Shown here piece by piece: positions 26,204-33,913 of a stretch of 64,000 bases of DNA. The notes below the pieces were generated by a model. That model did not search any database, was not told the origin of the DNA, and was given only the letters and a program-made list of their open reading frames with translations. Position 1 is the stretch's first letter. Every line of letters starts with the position of its first letter. A program made the position numbers and the translations under genes. The DNA lies in assembly GCA_040755755.1 (NCBI GenBank), contig JBFLZW010000072.1, positions 1 through 64,000 of the forward strand, in the 5' to 3' direction. Source of the DNA: a bacterium. Lineage in GTDB: Bacteria; SZUA-182; DTGQ01.

Positions 26204-27289
26204 ATGCTCATGAACAGAAGAGGGCTCATCTTCCTGCTTCCGGTCTGGCTCTGCTGGCTACTTTTCTCCTGTCAGAAAGCCCTGTTCAGGCAGCGGAACC
26301 TGTTCGTTCCGGATGAATTTCCCACCATCGAGAAGGCGGTGAAAAATTCAACCTCCGGAGATACCATTGTCGTCAGCCCGGGAAAGTATTCCATTTCCCC
26401 GGCAGGCATCCATATTACCCAAAAAAATCTGACTCTTCGTGCTGCTTCAGGTGCCCAGGAAACGGTTTTGACAGGAACGGGAGACAGACCGCTCATCTCA
26501 TTCGGAAAGGAAAGTCAGGCCATCCTGGATGGTTTCACTCTCACCGTTTCAGCACCTGATCCCAATAAGCCCTGTCCACTCCACGGAGGGGGAATTTATT
26601 GTGCCCCTTACTCATCTCCCACCATTATCAATAATATCATCGTTAATCAAAAGGCTCAATTCGGAGGGGGAATTTATTGTGCCCACTCCTCAGCTCCGAA
26701 AATCCTTCACAACACCATCGCCAATAATCAGGCCGGAGTCTGCGGGGGAGGAATATTTTCTTTCCATGCCTCTGCCAGGATCGTACAGAACCGGTTTTTC
26801 CGAAACACTGCCTGCTTTGGAGGAGCGATATTCTGTGATACCGACAGCTCGCTTATTCAAAACAACATCCTGGCCGAAAACAGAGCCTCGCATTCCGGCG
26901 GAGGATGCAGCCTGATCGATTCTGCGGCGGCTGTGATTAATAACACCTTATCCCGCAATACTGCCCTGTTCGGGGGAGGCATCTTCGGATCAGCCGGGGA
27001 ATTTCAGCAGATCAATAATATCCTCTGGGCAAACCAGGACGACCTTTGCCTCGTCGATTTCAAGATGACATCCCGGCCCAGATTTTCCAACATTGCCGAT
27101 GCCGATTATCTGGGGGTCAATGGGAACATTGCCCAGGACCCATTGTTCATCGACCCCAATCAGGGAGATTACCGGCTGAAAGCCCAATCCCCCTGCCGCC
27201 ACAGCGGTGATCCGCAAAGTATATACCATGATCCCGATGGTTCCCGAAATACCATAGGCGCGTATGGCGGGCCGGAAGCTTTTCAATAA
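26204..27289 (+). CDS. Beta-helix repeat lipoprotein
   Basis: 361 residues. The signal peptide ends in LLFSC, a lipobox, so it is probably an outer-membrane lipoprotein. The mature N-terminus (NLFVPDEFPTIEKAVKNSTSGD) is similar to the preceding gene, and the coils repeat GGGIYCA, NNIIVNQKAQFGGGIYC and NNTLSRNTALFGGGIFG. The C-terminal DYRLKAQSPCRHSGDP and IGAYGGPEAF are typical of polymorphic outer-membrane and choice-of-anchor beta-helix proteins. No enzyme active site is obvious. It likely partners with the secreted protein encoded four bases upstream. Confidence 0.8.
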   Translation: MLMNRRGLIFLLPVWLCWLLFSCQKALFRQRNLFVPDEFPTIEKAVKNSTSGDTIVVSPGKYSISPAGIHITQKNLTLRAASGAQETVLTGTGDRPLISFGKESQAILDGFTLTVSAPDPNKPCPLHGGGIYCAPYSSPTIINNIIVNQKAQFGGGIYCAHSSAPKILHNTIANNQAGVCGGGIFSFHASARIVQNRFFRNTACFGGAIFCDTDSSLIQNNILAENRASHSGGGCSLIDSAAAVINNTLSRNTALFGGGIFGSAGEFQQINNILWANQDDLCLVDFKMTSRPRFSNIADADYLGVNGNIAQDPLFIDPNQGDYRLKAQSPCRHSGDPQSIYHDPDGSRNTIGAYGGPEAFQ

Positions 27290-27492
27290 GGTAATCCTGG
27301 CCAGGTGAACCTGAAAGCCCGATTCGGGCAAAGAAGTCAGAAGGCAGAAGTCAGAATGGATCGACAATGGGCTTCCAGATGTCACCGATACAACAGCCCG
27401 TCGTAGTTGTGAAGTTAACCCCTCGACTTCCTCTTTGGGGAAATTATTACTCTAGCGGTAAACAGAACCCTACCCCTGTGGTTATAAGAGAG

Positions 27493-27522
27493 AACAGGCG
27501 GGGTCGGCGAACCCCGCCTGTT
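27493..27522. terminator. 12-bp stem hairpin between convergent genes
   Basis: AACAGGCGGGGT (27493-27504) pairs perfectly with ACCCCGCCTGTT (27511-27522) around a six-base loop. It lies between the beta-helix operon and the convergent phosphofructokinase gene. The following T-tract is poor on both strands, so intrinsic termination is likely but not certain. Confidence 0.6.
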
Positions 27523-27548
27523 GAAATCTTCATTCTTCGCATATACTC

Positions 27549-28763
27549 TCAATAAAGCCGGTCGATAGGCCCGGTTAATTCCATGCCTCTGCCTTCGTAG
27601 CGGGCGGGTTTGCGGCCGAAGCAAAAGCCCATGGTTTCATAGAGGGCTACCATGTCCAGGTTAACATGCCGCTGCTTGATGACCTCCTCGGTTTTTTGAT
27701 AAAGGATGGTCCTCCCTTTAACCCCGCAAATCGTCACTCCGGAGATTCCCTGCTTCAGCAGCAGCACCGCACCGGCCCCTGCTTCCTTGCCAAAGTTGAC
27801 ATCGTAGGATGAGGATTCACCGGACCGCACCAGGTGGCCGGGAGTGACGCTGCGGACTTCGGGTATCTCGTAAACTCCCTCTACATACTGGCCGCTGTCC
27901 TGCATAAACTTTTTGATCCTGGGGTCAGTTTTCAGCCTTTTTTCCAGTTCCTGGCAGACGTATTTTGCCGCTCCGGCCAGTTTCTTGTGTCCGAAAGCGT
28001 CAACTCCGGCACTCTCGTCAACGATTTCTTTACCCGAAGCATCGGCCAGCCCCTCGGCCACGACAACGGTATAGGTTCCGGCCCTTACGTCATTTTCCAG
28101 GATGCGCCGGGTAAAGGTGGAAAACATATGCTGGTAGAGAATGTCAAAGTCTACCGGGATCTCCGGAATCAGGATGGCGTCAGCTTCTGCAGCCACTCCG
28201 CCCCGGAAGGCGGTATGACCGGCATATCTGCCGAAAACCTCGGTGACGACAACCCGGTTATGGGTTCTGCCCGTGGTTTTGAGATCCTGCACAAACCGGC
28301 TGATCCGGTTGATAGTCGAATCTCCCCCCACGGAGTAACTCTGCAAGTCCAGGTCCATGGTCTTTGGCGCATGGATGCAGGAGATACCCTTTCCCGCCAG
28401 GTCCACCAGCACGCTGCCGGTATCATCTCCTCCACTGATAACCAGAGCGTCGATTCCAAAGCGCTGCAGCCCCTGTTTTATCCGGTCATATTTGTCAGGA
28501 TCCTTGATTTTTTTTATTTTTACCCGTGAATGGCCTGCCTCTGATCCGGCGGGATAGGCTTCGAATCGGTCCAGGCGGTTTGGGGTGAGCGTAACCAGGC
28601 TTTCGAAATTCACCAGGTTATAGAGTCCCGCATACCCATTCGGAACAATTACCGCCTCGATTCCCAGGGAATTAGCCATCTGGGCAGCACCTTTGACTAC
28701 CGCGTTCAGGCCGCCACAATCACCACCACTCGTCAGAATGCCGATTTTCCTGATTTCAGCCAT
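27549..28763 (-). CDS. 6-phosphofructokinase, PPi-type signature
   Basis: 404 residues. ILTSGGDCGGLNAVVKGA is the phosphate-binding N-terminus. ISGGDDTGS (residues 110-117) and HAPKTMDLD (131-139) have Asp where ATP enzymes have Gly (GGDGS) and Lys where they have Gly (PGTID), the two classical marks of the PPi-dependent group. MDLDL replaces the usual IDNDI: the catalytic Asp and second Asp are kept, the Asn between them is Leu. GRYAGHTAFRGG and ILIPEIPVD follow. It phosphorylates fructose 6-phosphate in glycolysis, reversibly if PPi is used. GGAG lies before ATG. Donor specificity is inference. Confidence 0.85.
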   Translation of the reverse strand: MAEIRKIGILTSGGDCGGLNAVVKGAAQMANSLGIEAVIVPNGYAGLYNLVNFESLVTLTPNRLDRFEAYPAGSEAGHSRVKIKKIKDPDKYDRIKQGLQRFGIDALVISGGDDTGSVLVDLAGKGISCIHAPKTMDLDLQSYSVGGDSTINRISRFVQDLKTTGRTHNRVVVTEVFGRYAGHTAFRGGVAAEADAILIPEIPVDFDILYQHMFSTFTRRILENDVRAGTYTVVVAEGLADASGKEIVDESAGVDAFGHKKLAGAAKYVCQELEKRLKTDPRIKKFMQDSGQYVEGVYEIPEVRSVTPGHLVRSGESSSYDVNFGKEAGAGAVLLLKQGISGVTICGVKGRTILYQKTEEVIKQRHVNLDMVALYETMGFCFGRKPARYEGRGMELTGPIDRLY

Positions 28764-28863
28764 GCTTTTTCTCCTTTTTTGCCAACGATAAAATAATAAC
28801 TGCCGGGAAATACCGACTATGAAATTGGGTGATTAGGGTAAAAGTTTGACGATCAGCGAATAA

Positions 28864-28914
28864 ATACTGTGCTGCTGTTACAGCACAATACATACTGTGC
28901 CGTTGCTAAAGCAC
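28864..28914. repeat. Imperfect tandem repeat overlapping the rseC-like stop
   Basis: Two 23-base units beginning ATACTGTGC and ending AGCAC at 28864-28886 and 28892-28914 match at 19 of 23 positions. The second unit covers the TAG of the RseC-like gene. Each unit can partly self-pair (GTGCTG with CAGCAC in the first). Confidence 0.7.
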
Positions 28915-29337
28915 CTGGATAATCTGTGGCATAAAACGTTCTGTTGATTTTCGGCGGCGGTCGAAAAACCGGATGCCGAAAAAAATTCCAGCCATGACAC
29001 TCAGCCCGGCCACGGCAGCGAAAAGCTCCGATGCCCGGTCGGACACAACAGGGGTCACAAGCGCCTTTCCGGCGATGGATCCCAAAATAAGCCCTGCCAG
29101 GGGGAGGAGATAGAGCAAAAACGATGCAGCCAGGACCGACCCAGGGGCGACAGACAATTGCACGCGCTGGCCGACCCTGGCCCCGGCACTGTTGCGGGCT
29201 TTGACGATTATCGTCTGATCAGGCCCGATGTGACAGAATCCCGCCGACGGGCAGTGCGCACAACCAGCGCTGCGTACAACCCTGACCAGGGCATAGGGTC
29301 CCTCAACTGATGTTACCATTCCTTCCTCGGCAGACAT
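28906..29337 (-). CDS. RseC/MucC family membrane protein
   Basis: 143 residues. The N-terminal domain holds four Cys in VVRSAGCAHCPSAGFCHIG plus CG-like spacing typical of RseC (PF04246), followed by GQRVQLSVAPGSVLAASFLLYLLP and a second helix (AAVAGLSVMAGIFFG). RseC relatives act with the SoxR-reducing/Rnf system or modulate sigma-E. No rnf or rse genes are nearby. The Cys cluster may bind Fe-S. It lies downstream of the deacetylase gene in the same direction. Codon start at 29337 is likely from fit to the family length. Confidence 0.82.
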   Translation of the reverse strand: MSAEEGMVTSVEGPYALVRVVRSAGCAHCPSAGFCHIGPDQTIIVKARNSAGARVGQRVQLSVAPGSVLAASFLLYLLPLAGLILGSIAGKALVTPVVSDRASELFAAVAGLSVMAGIFFGIRFFDRRRKSTERFMPQIIQVL

Positions 29338-29373
29338 CTTTTACTCCTGAGAACCTGCCCACCCATGAGCTTT

Positions 29374-29440
29374 TCTCTGTGCCTCTGTGTCTTGAGTGGT
29401 GTCCTTTGTATTTGTTTTTGTTTTTATTTTTGTTTTTGAG
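29374..29440. repeat. Two-part repeat: CTCTGTG-rich core plus hexamer tail, short version
   Basis: TCTCTGTGCCTCTGTGTCT at 29374-29392 and GTGGTGTCCTTTG at 29396-29408 recur at 52651-52669 and 52672-52684. Here the core runs into six TTTGTW-like hexamers (29405-29440). It lies between the deacetylase and RseC-like genes. Confidence 0.75.
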
Positions 29441-29450
29441 GACATCCTCC

Positions 29451-31070
29451 TTATCTCCAGCGAGAGTTTCCCTCAGGCGACTTACTGAAGCTCTCATCTT
29501 TGGCATGGCGGACCCGGCTTTTTTTCGCTGCTCTCTGCGAATCAGTCATCCCCTGCACCAGTTGAGAGATCGTTACGATCTCATAGCCCTTGGCGCGTAA
29601 TCCGTCGATTATCCCCGGCAATTGGAGGTAAACCTTGTCCTGATGGGGACGGTTTGTACTGAAATGCATCAACACGATCCCCCCATTGGCTCCGGATTCC
29701 GTACCCTTGCCGAAGTTGACAATCTGGTTGCGAATCTCCTCTGCCGTATGATACCTGCCTGAATTCGTATCCGCTACCCAGTCCATACTGTCCAGCCCAT
29801 TCTCCCAATCCCGTCCGCAGGTCCATGAGACATGAACGTATCCCAGCTCTTCAGCCCACTTGCGGATATCCAGATTGGTCTCTCCATAGGGAGCACGCCA
29901 ATAGGGGCTCATATGCCTGCCGGTCAGGTGGTAAAAGGCCTCCTCTGCCCTTTTCAGCTCATGGTGGAGAAATTCCCGATTGACTCCGGGAAGGCAGGTG
30001 GTGGACCGGCGATTCTCGATCCTGGTGAGGTGAGGATGGGTATCGGTATGATTTGCGACCTCATGGCCTTCCTCGACTATTCTCCTGACAATTTTCGGGT
30101 TTCGTCGAATAAATTCGCCGGTCAAAAAAATGGTTGTCCGGATACGCTTTTCTTTCAGGATATCCAGGATAACCGGGGCGGCATCCGCATTCTCCCCACT
30201 GTCAAAGCTCAGGCAAATCCTGGCCTGGTCCATGTTTCCCCGATTGATATCGAGGCCCTTTTCCATAACCTGCGAGGTCGCCGTATCGACAACCAGCTCC
30301 AGGGTATTGGAATAGCACCAGCCTCCATCCGCAGTAATCAGCTTGGCCTGCAAAACGTTCCTGTTCCTCTCCAGGCCAATCCGAGGGAAGAAAAACCGAT
30401 CTCCCCTGCACGGTACAGTATCACACAATCGATCATTTTTGTAAAGAGCAATGATACTGTTTGGTGGAGCATTGCCGTAAATATCAACAATATAGACAGG
30501 TTGCTTGATACGATTAGGCGCAAGACCGATATGAAAATTGGAACATATTTCATCCATAACAGCATCGTCTTGCGTTGATTTGCCGGCAGCCTTTGCCGGA
30601 GAGCTCATCTTTGCCTTTCCCTTGGACGGGCGAGTTGCCGCAGGCTCTTTCTCTTTTGAATCCAAAGTTGTATTCTGGCCGCTGGCGGGAATTGCCGCAG
30701 GCTGAGAAGCTGCCCTGGGCAGAGGAGTATGCTTTTCCTCGGTCGATGCGGAATGCAGGAGGAGTGCGCCTGCGCCAACGATAAGCATGAACAGGAGGAA
30801 GGTTGAGTATTTATTGAGATGTTCAACTTTTGTGCGCAGGTAAAGATTGTGCCTGAAAAAAACCCGCTGGCTGTGCAGCCGGATATTCTTGAGCTGGAAG
30901 AGAGTATGACATTTCCGGCTGCAAAACGATTGATCTTTCACCCTGATTTGACAATCCTGGCACAGGGATTTCCAGCAATACTGGCACCGCCCCTTTGCTT
31001 GTCTTTCCGGATGATTTTCGCAATGCATGGATGTTATGTGCTTTTTACTCTCATCATAAAAATAGGTCAA
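29451..31070 (-). CDS. Polysaccharide deacetylase with N-terminal zinc-binding domain
   Basis: 539 residues. Residues 16-56 carry CENHPERQAKGRCQYCWKSL, CQDC and CSRKCH, a B-box-like zinc site, followed by a membrane helix at about 85-105 and a Pro/Ala/Lys-rich linker. From about residue 285 the NodB domain (PF01522) begins: ARICLSFDSGENADAAPVIL (catalytic base region, SFDSG where TFDDG is usual), TTIFLTGEFIRRNP, HEVANHTDTHPHLTR (metal-binding His pair) and YWRAPYGETN. It probably removes acetyl groups from GlcNAc of peptidoglycan or surface glycan outside the membrane. The second Asp of TFDD is Ser here. It is 18 bases from the coiled-coil gene. Confidence 0.85.
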   Translation of the reverse strand: MTYFYDESKKHITSMHCENHPERQAKGRCQYCWKSLCQDCQIRVKDQSFCSRKCHTLFQLKNIRLHSQRVFFRHNLYLRTKVEHLNKYSTFLLFMLIVGAGALLLHSASTEEKHTPLPRAASQPAAIPASGQNTTLDSKEKEPAATRPSKGKAKMSSPAKAAGKSTQDDAVMDEICSNFHIGLAPNRIKQPVYIVDIYGNAPPNSIIALYKNDRLCDTVPCRGDRFFFPRIGLERNRNVLQAKLITADGGWCYSNTLELVVDTATSQVMEKGLDINRGNMDQARICLSFDSGENADAAPVILDILKEKRIRTTIFLTGEFIRRNPKIVRRIVEEGHEVANHTDTHPHLTRIENRRSTTCLPGVNREFLHHELKRAEEAFYHLTGRHMSPYWRAPYGETNLDIRKWAEELGYVHVSWTCGRDWENGLDSMDWVADTNSGRYHTAEEIRNQIVNFGKGTESGANGGIVLMHFSTNRPHQDKVYLQLPGIIDGLRAKGYEIVTISQLVQGMTDSQRAAKKSRVRHAKDESFSKSPEGNSRWR

Positions 31071-31088
31071 AATTCCCGGCTACTACAA

Positions 31089-33752
31089 TTATGGTTCCTG
31101 CAATTTTCGTGCCTTCACTTCAGCCTCTCCTAACAAAAATTGCAGTTGAGCGACCTGCTGATTGGCATTCTCGACCAAAGACTGCTGCTGTGCCAGGGTG
31201 TCAAGTTTTACCTTGAGATCCTCCGCCATCAGATCCAGGTTTCTCATCCGATAATCAGCATCGTCAATCAATTGAACATTCTTCAGAATAGTTCCCATCT
31301 TCTCGTGAGTATCGGCAATCAAATCGTGAAGACTCTTCAGCTTGGCACCGACCTCATCCACCTTCTCGCTTTCGGAAAGCAGATTTTGCATCCTTGCCCG
31401 GATGTCCTGTGCCAGCAGCCGTACTTCCTGAATTTCACGGTTGGTCCTCTCGATCACATCTTTTCCGCCTGATATTTTTGCCAGGTTTTCATCAATTCCC
31501 TGGGATAGCTCCTCCAGAGTTCCGATCTTTCTCTCCAGCTCGGAGAGGGCGGCTTTGCGGCTGGTAAGCGTATCGATTTTATGCTCGATATCCCGGTGCA
31601 GTTGAGAGAGATTTTGCAATTTATTTTCCATCTTGTCAATATCTATCATTCCATTCAAAACCCGGCCCACCCCTTCTTCCATCTGCCGCAGCAGATCCCG
31701 GAACTGCCCCCGGTGGCCCTCCGCTATTCCCTGGGCCTGGGTGCGCCAGTGTTCGAGGTCATTGATTTTATGGTCAATCGCCCCAAAGAGACTGGATATC
31801 CTGGTCTCATTTTCCACCATCTCAACATGAATCCGCTGGACTGCATCCTTATTCCGGTTGATTTGACTCACCATCTGCCGTATCTCTTCAGCCTGGGTCT
31901 TCAGCTCTGCCAGTTGAGCAGCCTGTTCCTGAATCTGCTCTCTCTCGGCCTGCAATTCGGTGTTCCTGATCTGAACATCCTCGATAATGACTTTCAGGGC
32001 ATTCAACCCCTCTTCGGCCTTCTCGACTTCGGATTTATTCTGAAGAACAACCCCGATCCGGGTTTCCAGCTCGTTACTGAGCTGGCTCAGCCGCAGAATC
32101 CGGTTCTCCAGATTCTGCACCAGGGCCTGCCGGTGTTCCAGCCGCCCCATCTTTTCATTCAGCTCGCCGGAGAGGGTGACCAATTTCTCCATTTGCTTGC
32201 GGGCATCTTCAATGTAATCGATCTGCTCGATGATTTCATCTTCCGTCCTGGACAGGTCTTCGGCCAGCTTTTTAATGTCCTGGATCTGGGATTCCAACTG
32301 GCCCAGCTCGGACCGTTTGTTTTCCAGATCGTTCATTCGATCCTCGATATCCATAAGGCTGGACGTCAGGGTTTCCACTTTGCTTTCAATCCGCTCGATC
32401 AGCTTGCTTTTCTCCTGGATCTTCTCTGCCTCGGATTGCATGTTGTGAGCCAAAAGGTCTATTTCCAGTAACTGGTTTTTCACCTCTTTAATGATACCCT
32501 TCTGATTGAGCACCTCTTCAAATTCCCGCTGCAGGTCCTGCAGTTCCTGATTCACCTGCTGAATCTGATCGTTCACCCGCTGAATGTCAGTCTGGAGGGC
32601 AAGAATTTCATCTCCTTTGCGTTCCGCATCTTCCAGCCGGGAATGCAGGTAGTCGATCCTCCCGCTCAGGTTGTTCATAACAGCCCGTGTCTCATTGAGC
32701 TCCCGGGTTTTATTGCTGATTTCCGTTGACAGGTTCTGGAGCTCCTCCATCCGTCCGGTAACAGCGGCCAGAAATTCCTTGGCCTCGATAACCTGCCTGG
32801 TCTTGAGGTCTATCTCGTTGAACATGGATTCGAGCCGCCAGATATTCTTTTCCGTCTTTTTAATTAATTTATTCTCTTCGGCCAGTTTGTTGATCTTGGC
32901 TTCCATGTCCCAGAACAGGACATTGAGTCTTCCCGCTTCCTCATTGGCCTTTTCCACAATCAGCCGCTGCTGGGAAAGGGTATTCATTTTGGTTTTAATG
33001 TACTCGCCCAGGGAATTCAAACTGTCGAGTTTTTGCCGGGTGGATTCGTAAAGCTTTCGATCTCTGTCCAGCTCTTCGGCCTTTTGCCGCATATCGAAAG
33101 CCAGAGATTCATATTTGGCGACCTGCTCGGTAAAATTCTTCATTTTAGTGAGAGCATCCAGCCGCTCCTGCTCCATGCCCTGAAATTCACTGCGTAACTT
33201 TTTCGTCAGGGAGGAAAACTGGTTGGCCTCTTCCACTGCCAGGTCAATATCGACCTTGCGGTCGGAAATCTGAGCCATTTTCTCCCCCAGATCACGGGTT
33301 TGGGTCTGTAAAACATCAACCGTCCGGCCAATATGCTCGGCAGCCTGCTGAAACTGTCCGACCTCTTCCTTCATCTGGTTGAAGACCTGGGCCTGGCCGC
33401 TCAGCTCATCGAATTTTTCAGACAACTCGAGAGCCAGGGTAGTAAAACTGTCCAGTTTCCGATTGACCTCGTCGATATTTTCCCGAAACCGCAGGACCTC
33501 GGTAATTTTCTTCTCCGTGGATTGAGACAAAAACTGCAGGGTCTCGACCCGCTTTTCAACCCGCAGGATCATCTCACTGTTTTCACAAAGGCTGGCTATC
33601 TGCATCCGGATCTGATTCAGCAAGGCCTCCAGACCTTCCCGCTCTTTCCTGGACTCCTCCAGCATATGACCCAGAATAGCCATGTTCTCGGCAAGGATTG
33701 ATTCTTTGTTATCGCTTCGAAGCATAGACTGGCTTTGTATATCCTTATGCAT
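31089..33752 (-). CDS. Long coiled-coil protein of unknown function
   Basis: 887 residues, almost wholly alpha-helical coiled coil with repeated blocks of about 60 residues, each holding a hydrophobic heptad plus patterns such as LSQLSNELETRIGVVLQNKS and LEHRQALVQNLENRILRLS. No signal peptide, Walker motif or catalytic domain is seen, so it is not an SMC ATPase. Block duplication built it. It may be a cytoskeletal or scaffold filament like other large bacterial coiled-coil proteins. It starts after a GGGAGAAGGA site and runs into the deacetylase gene, which suggests a cell-envelope or surface-glycan link, but this is weak evidence. Confidence 0.75.
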   Translation of the reverse strand: MHKDIQSQSMLRSDNKESILAENMAILGHMLEESRKEREGLEALLNQIRMQIASLCENSEMILRVEKRVETLQFLSQSTEKKITEVLRFRENIDEVNRKLDSFTTLALELSEKFDELSGQAQVFNQMKEEVGQFQQAAEHIGRTVDVLQTQTRDLGEKMAQISDRKVDIDLAVEEANQFSSLTKKLRSEFQGMEQERLDALTKMKNFTEQVAKYESLAFDMRQKAEELDRDRKLYESTRQKLDSLNSLGEYIKTKMNTLSQQRLIVEKANEEAGRLNVLFWDMEAKINKLAEENKLIKKTEKNIWRLESMFNEIDLKTRQVIEAKEFLAAVTGRMEELQNLSTEISNKTRELNETRAVMNNLSGRIDYLHSRLEDAERKGDEILALQTDIQRVNDQIQQVNQELQDLQREFEEVLNQKGIIKEVKNQLLEIDLLAHNMQSEAEKIQEKSKLIERIESKVETLTSSLMDIEDRMNDLENKRSELGQLESQIQDIKKLAEDLSRTEDEIIEQIDYIEDARKQMEKLVTLSGELNEKMGRLEHRQALVQNLENRILRLSQLSNELETRIGVVLQNKSEVEKAEEGLNALKVIIEDVQIRNTELQAEREQIQEQAAQLAELKTQAEEIRQMVSQINRNKDAVQRIHVEMVENETRISSLFGAIDHKINDLEHWRTQAQGIAEGHRGQFRDLLRQMEEGVGRVLNGMIDIDKMENKLQNLSQLHRDIEHKIDTLTSRKAALSELERKIGTLEELSQGIDENLAKISGGKDVIERTNREIQEVRLLAQDIRARMQNLLSESEKVDEVGAKLKSLHDLIADTHEKMGTILKNVQLIDDADYRMRNLDLMAEDLKVKLDTLAQQQSLVENANQQVAQLQFLLGEAEVKARKLQEP

Positions 33753-33913
33753 TTCCTTCTCCCAAAAATGGTAAAATCGTCCAGGAACACTCGACCTGGC
33801 AGTAATTCCTGCAAACTACTCTGGCAGCCTGTCGAAAGACCCCGTGGAATCCCTGGGATCGTGCTTTTCATCCTGCCGTGAATGAGAGCTAGAGTAATAG
33901 GAATAATAAGTGA

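Noticed and set aside
27328-27360. GAAGTCAGAAGGCAGAAGTCAGAA repeat
   Set aside because: Two short units only; no pattern of spacing or copies elsewhere in the window.
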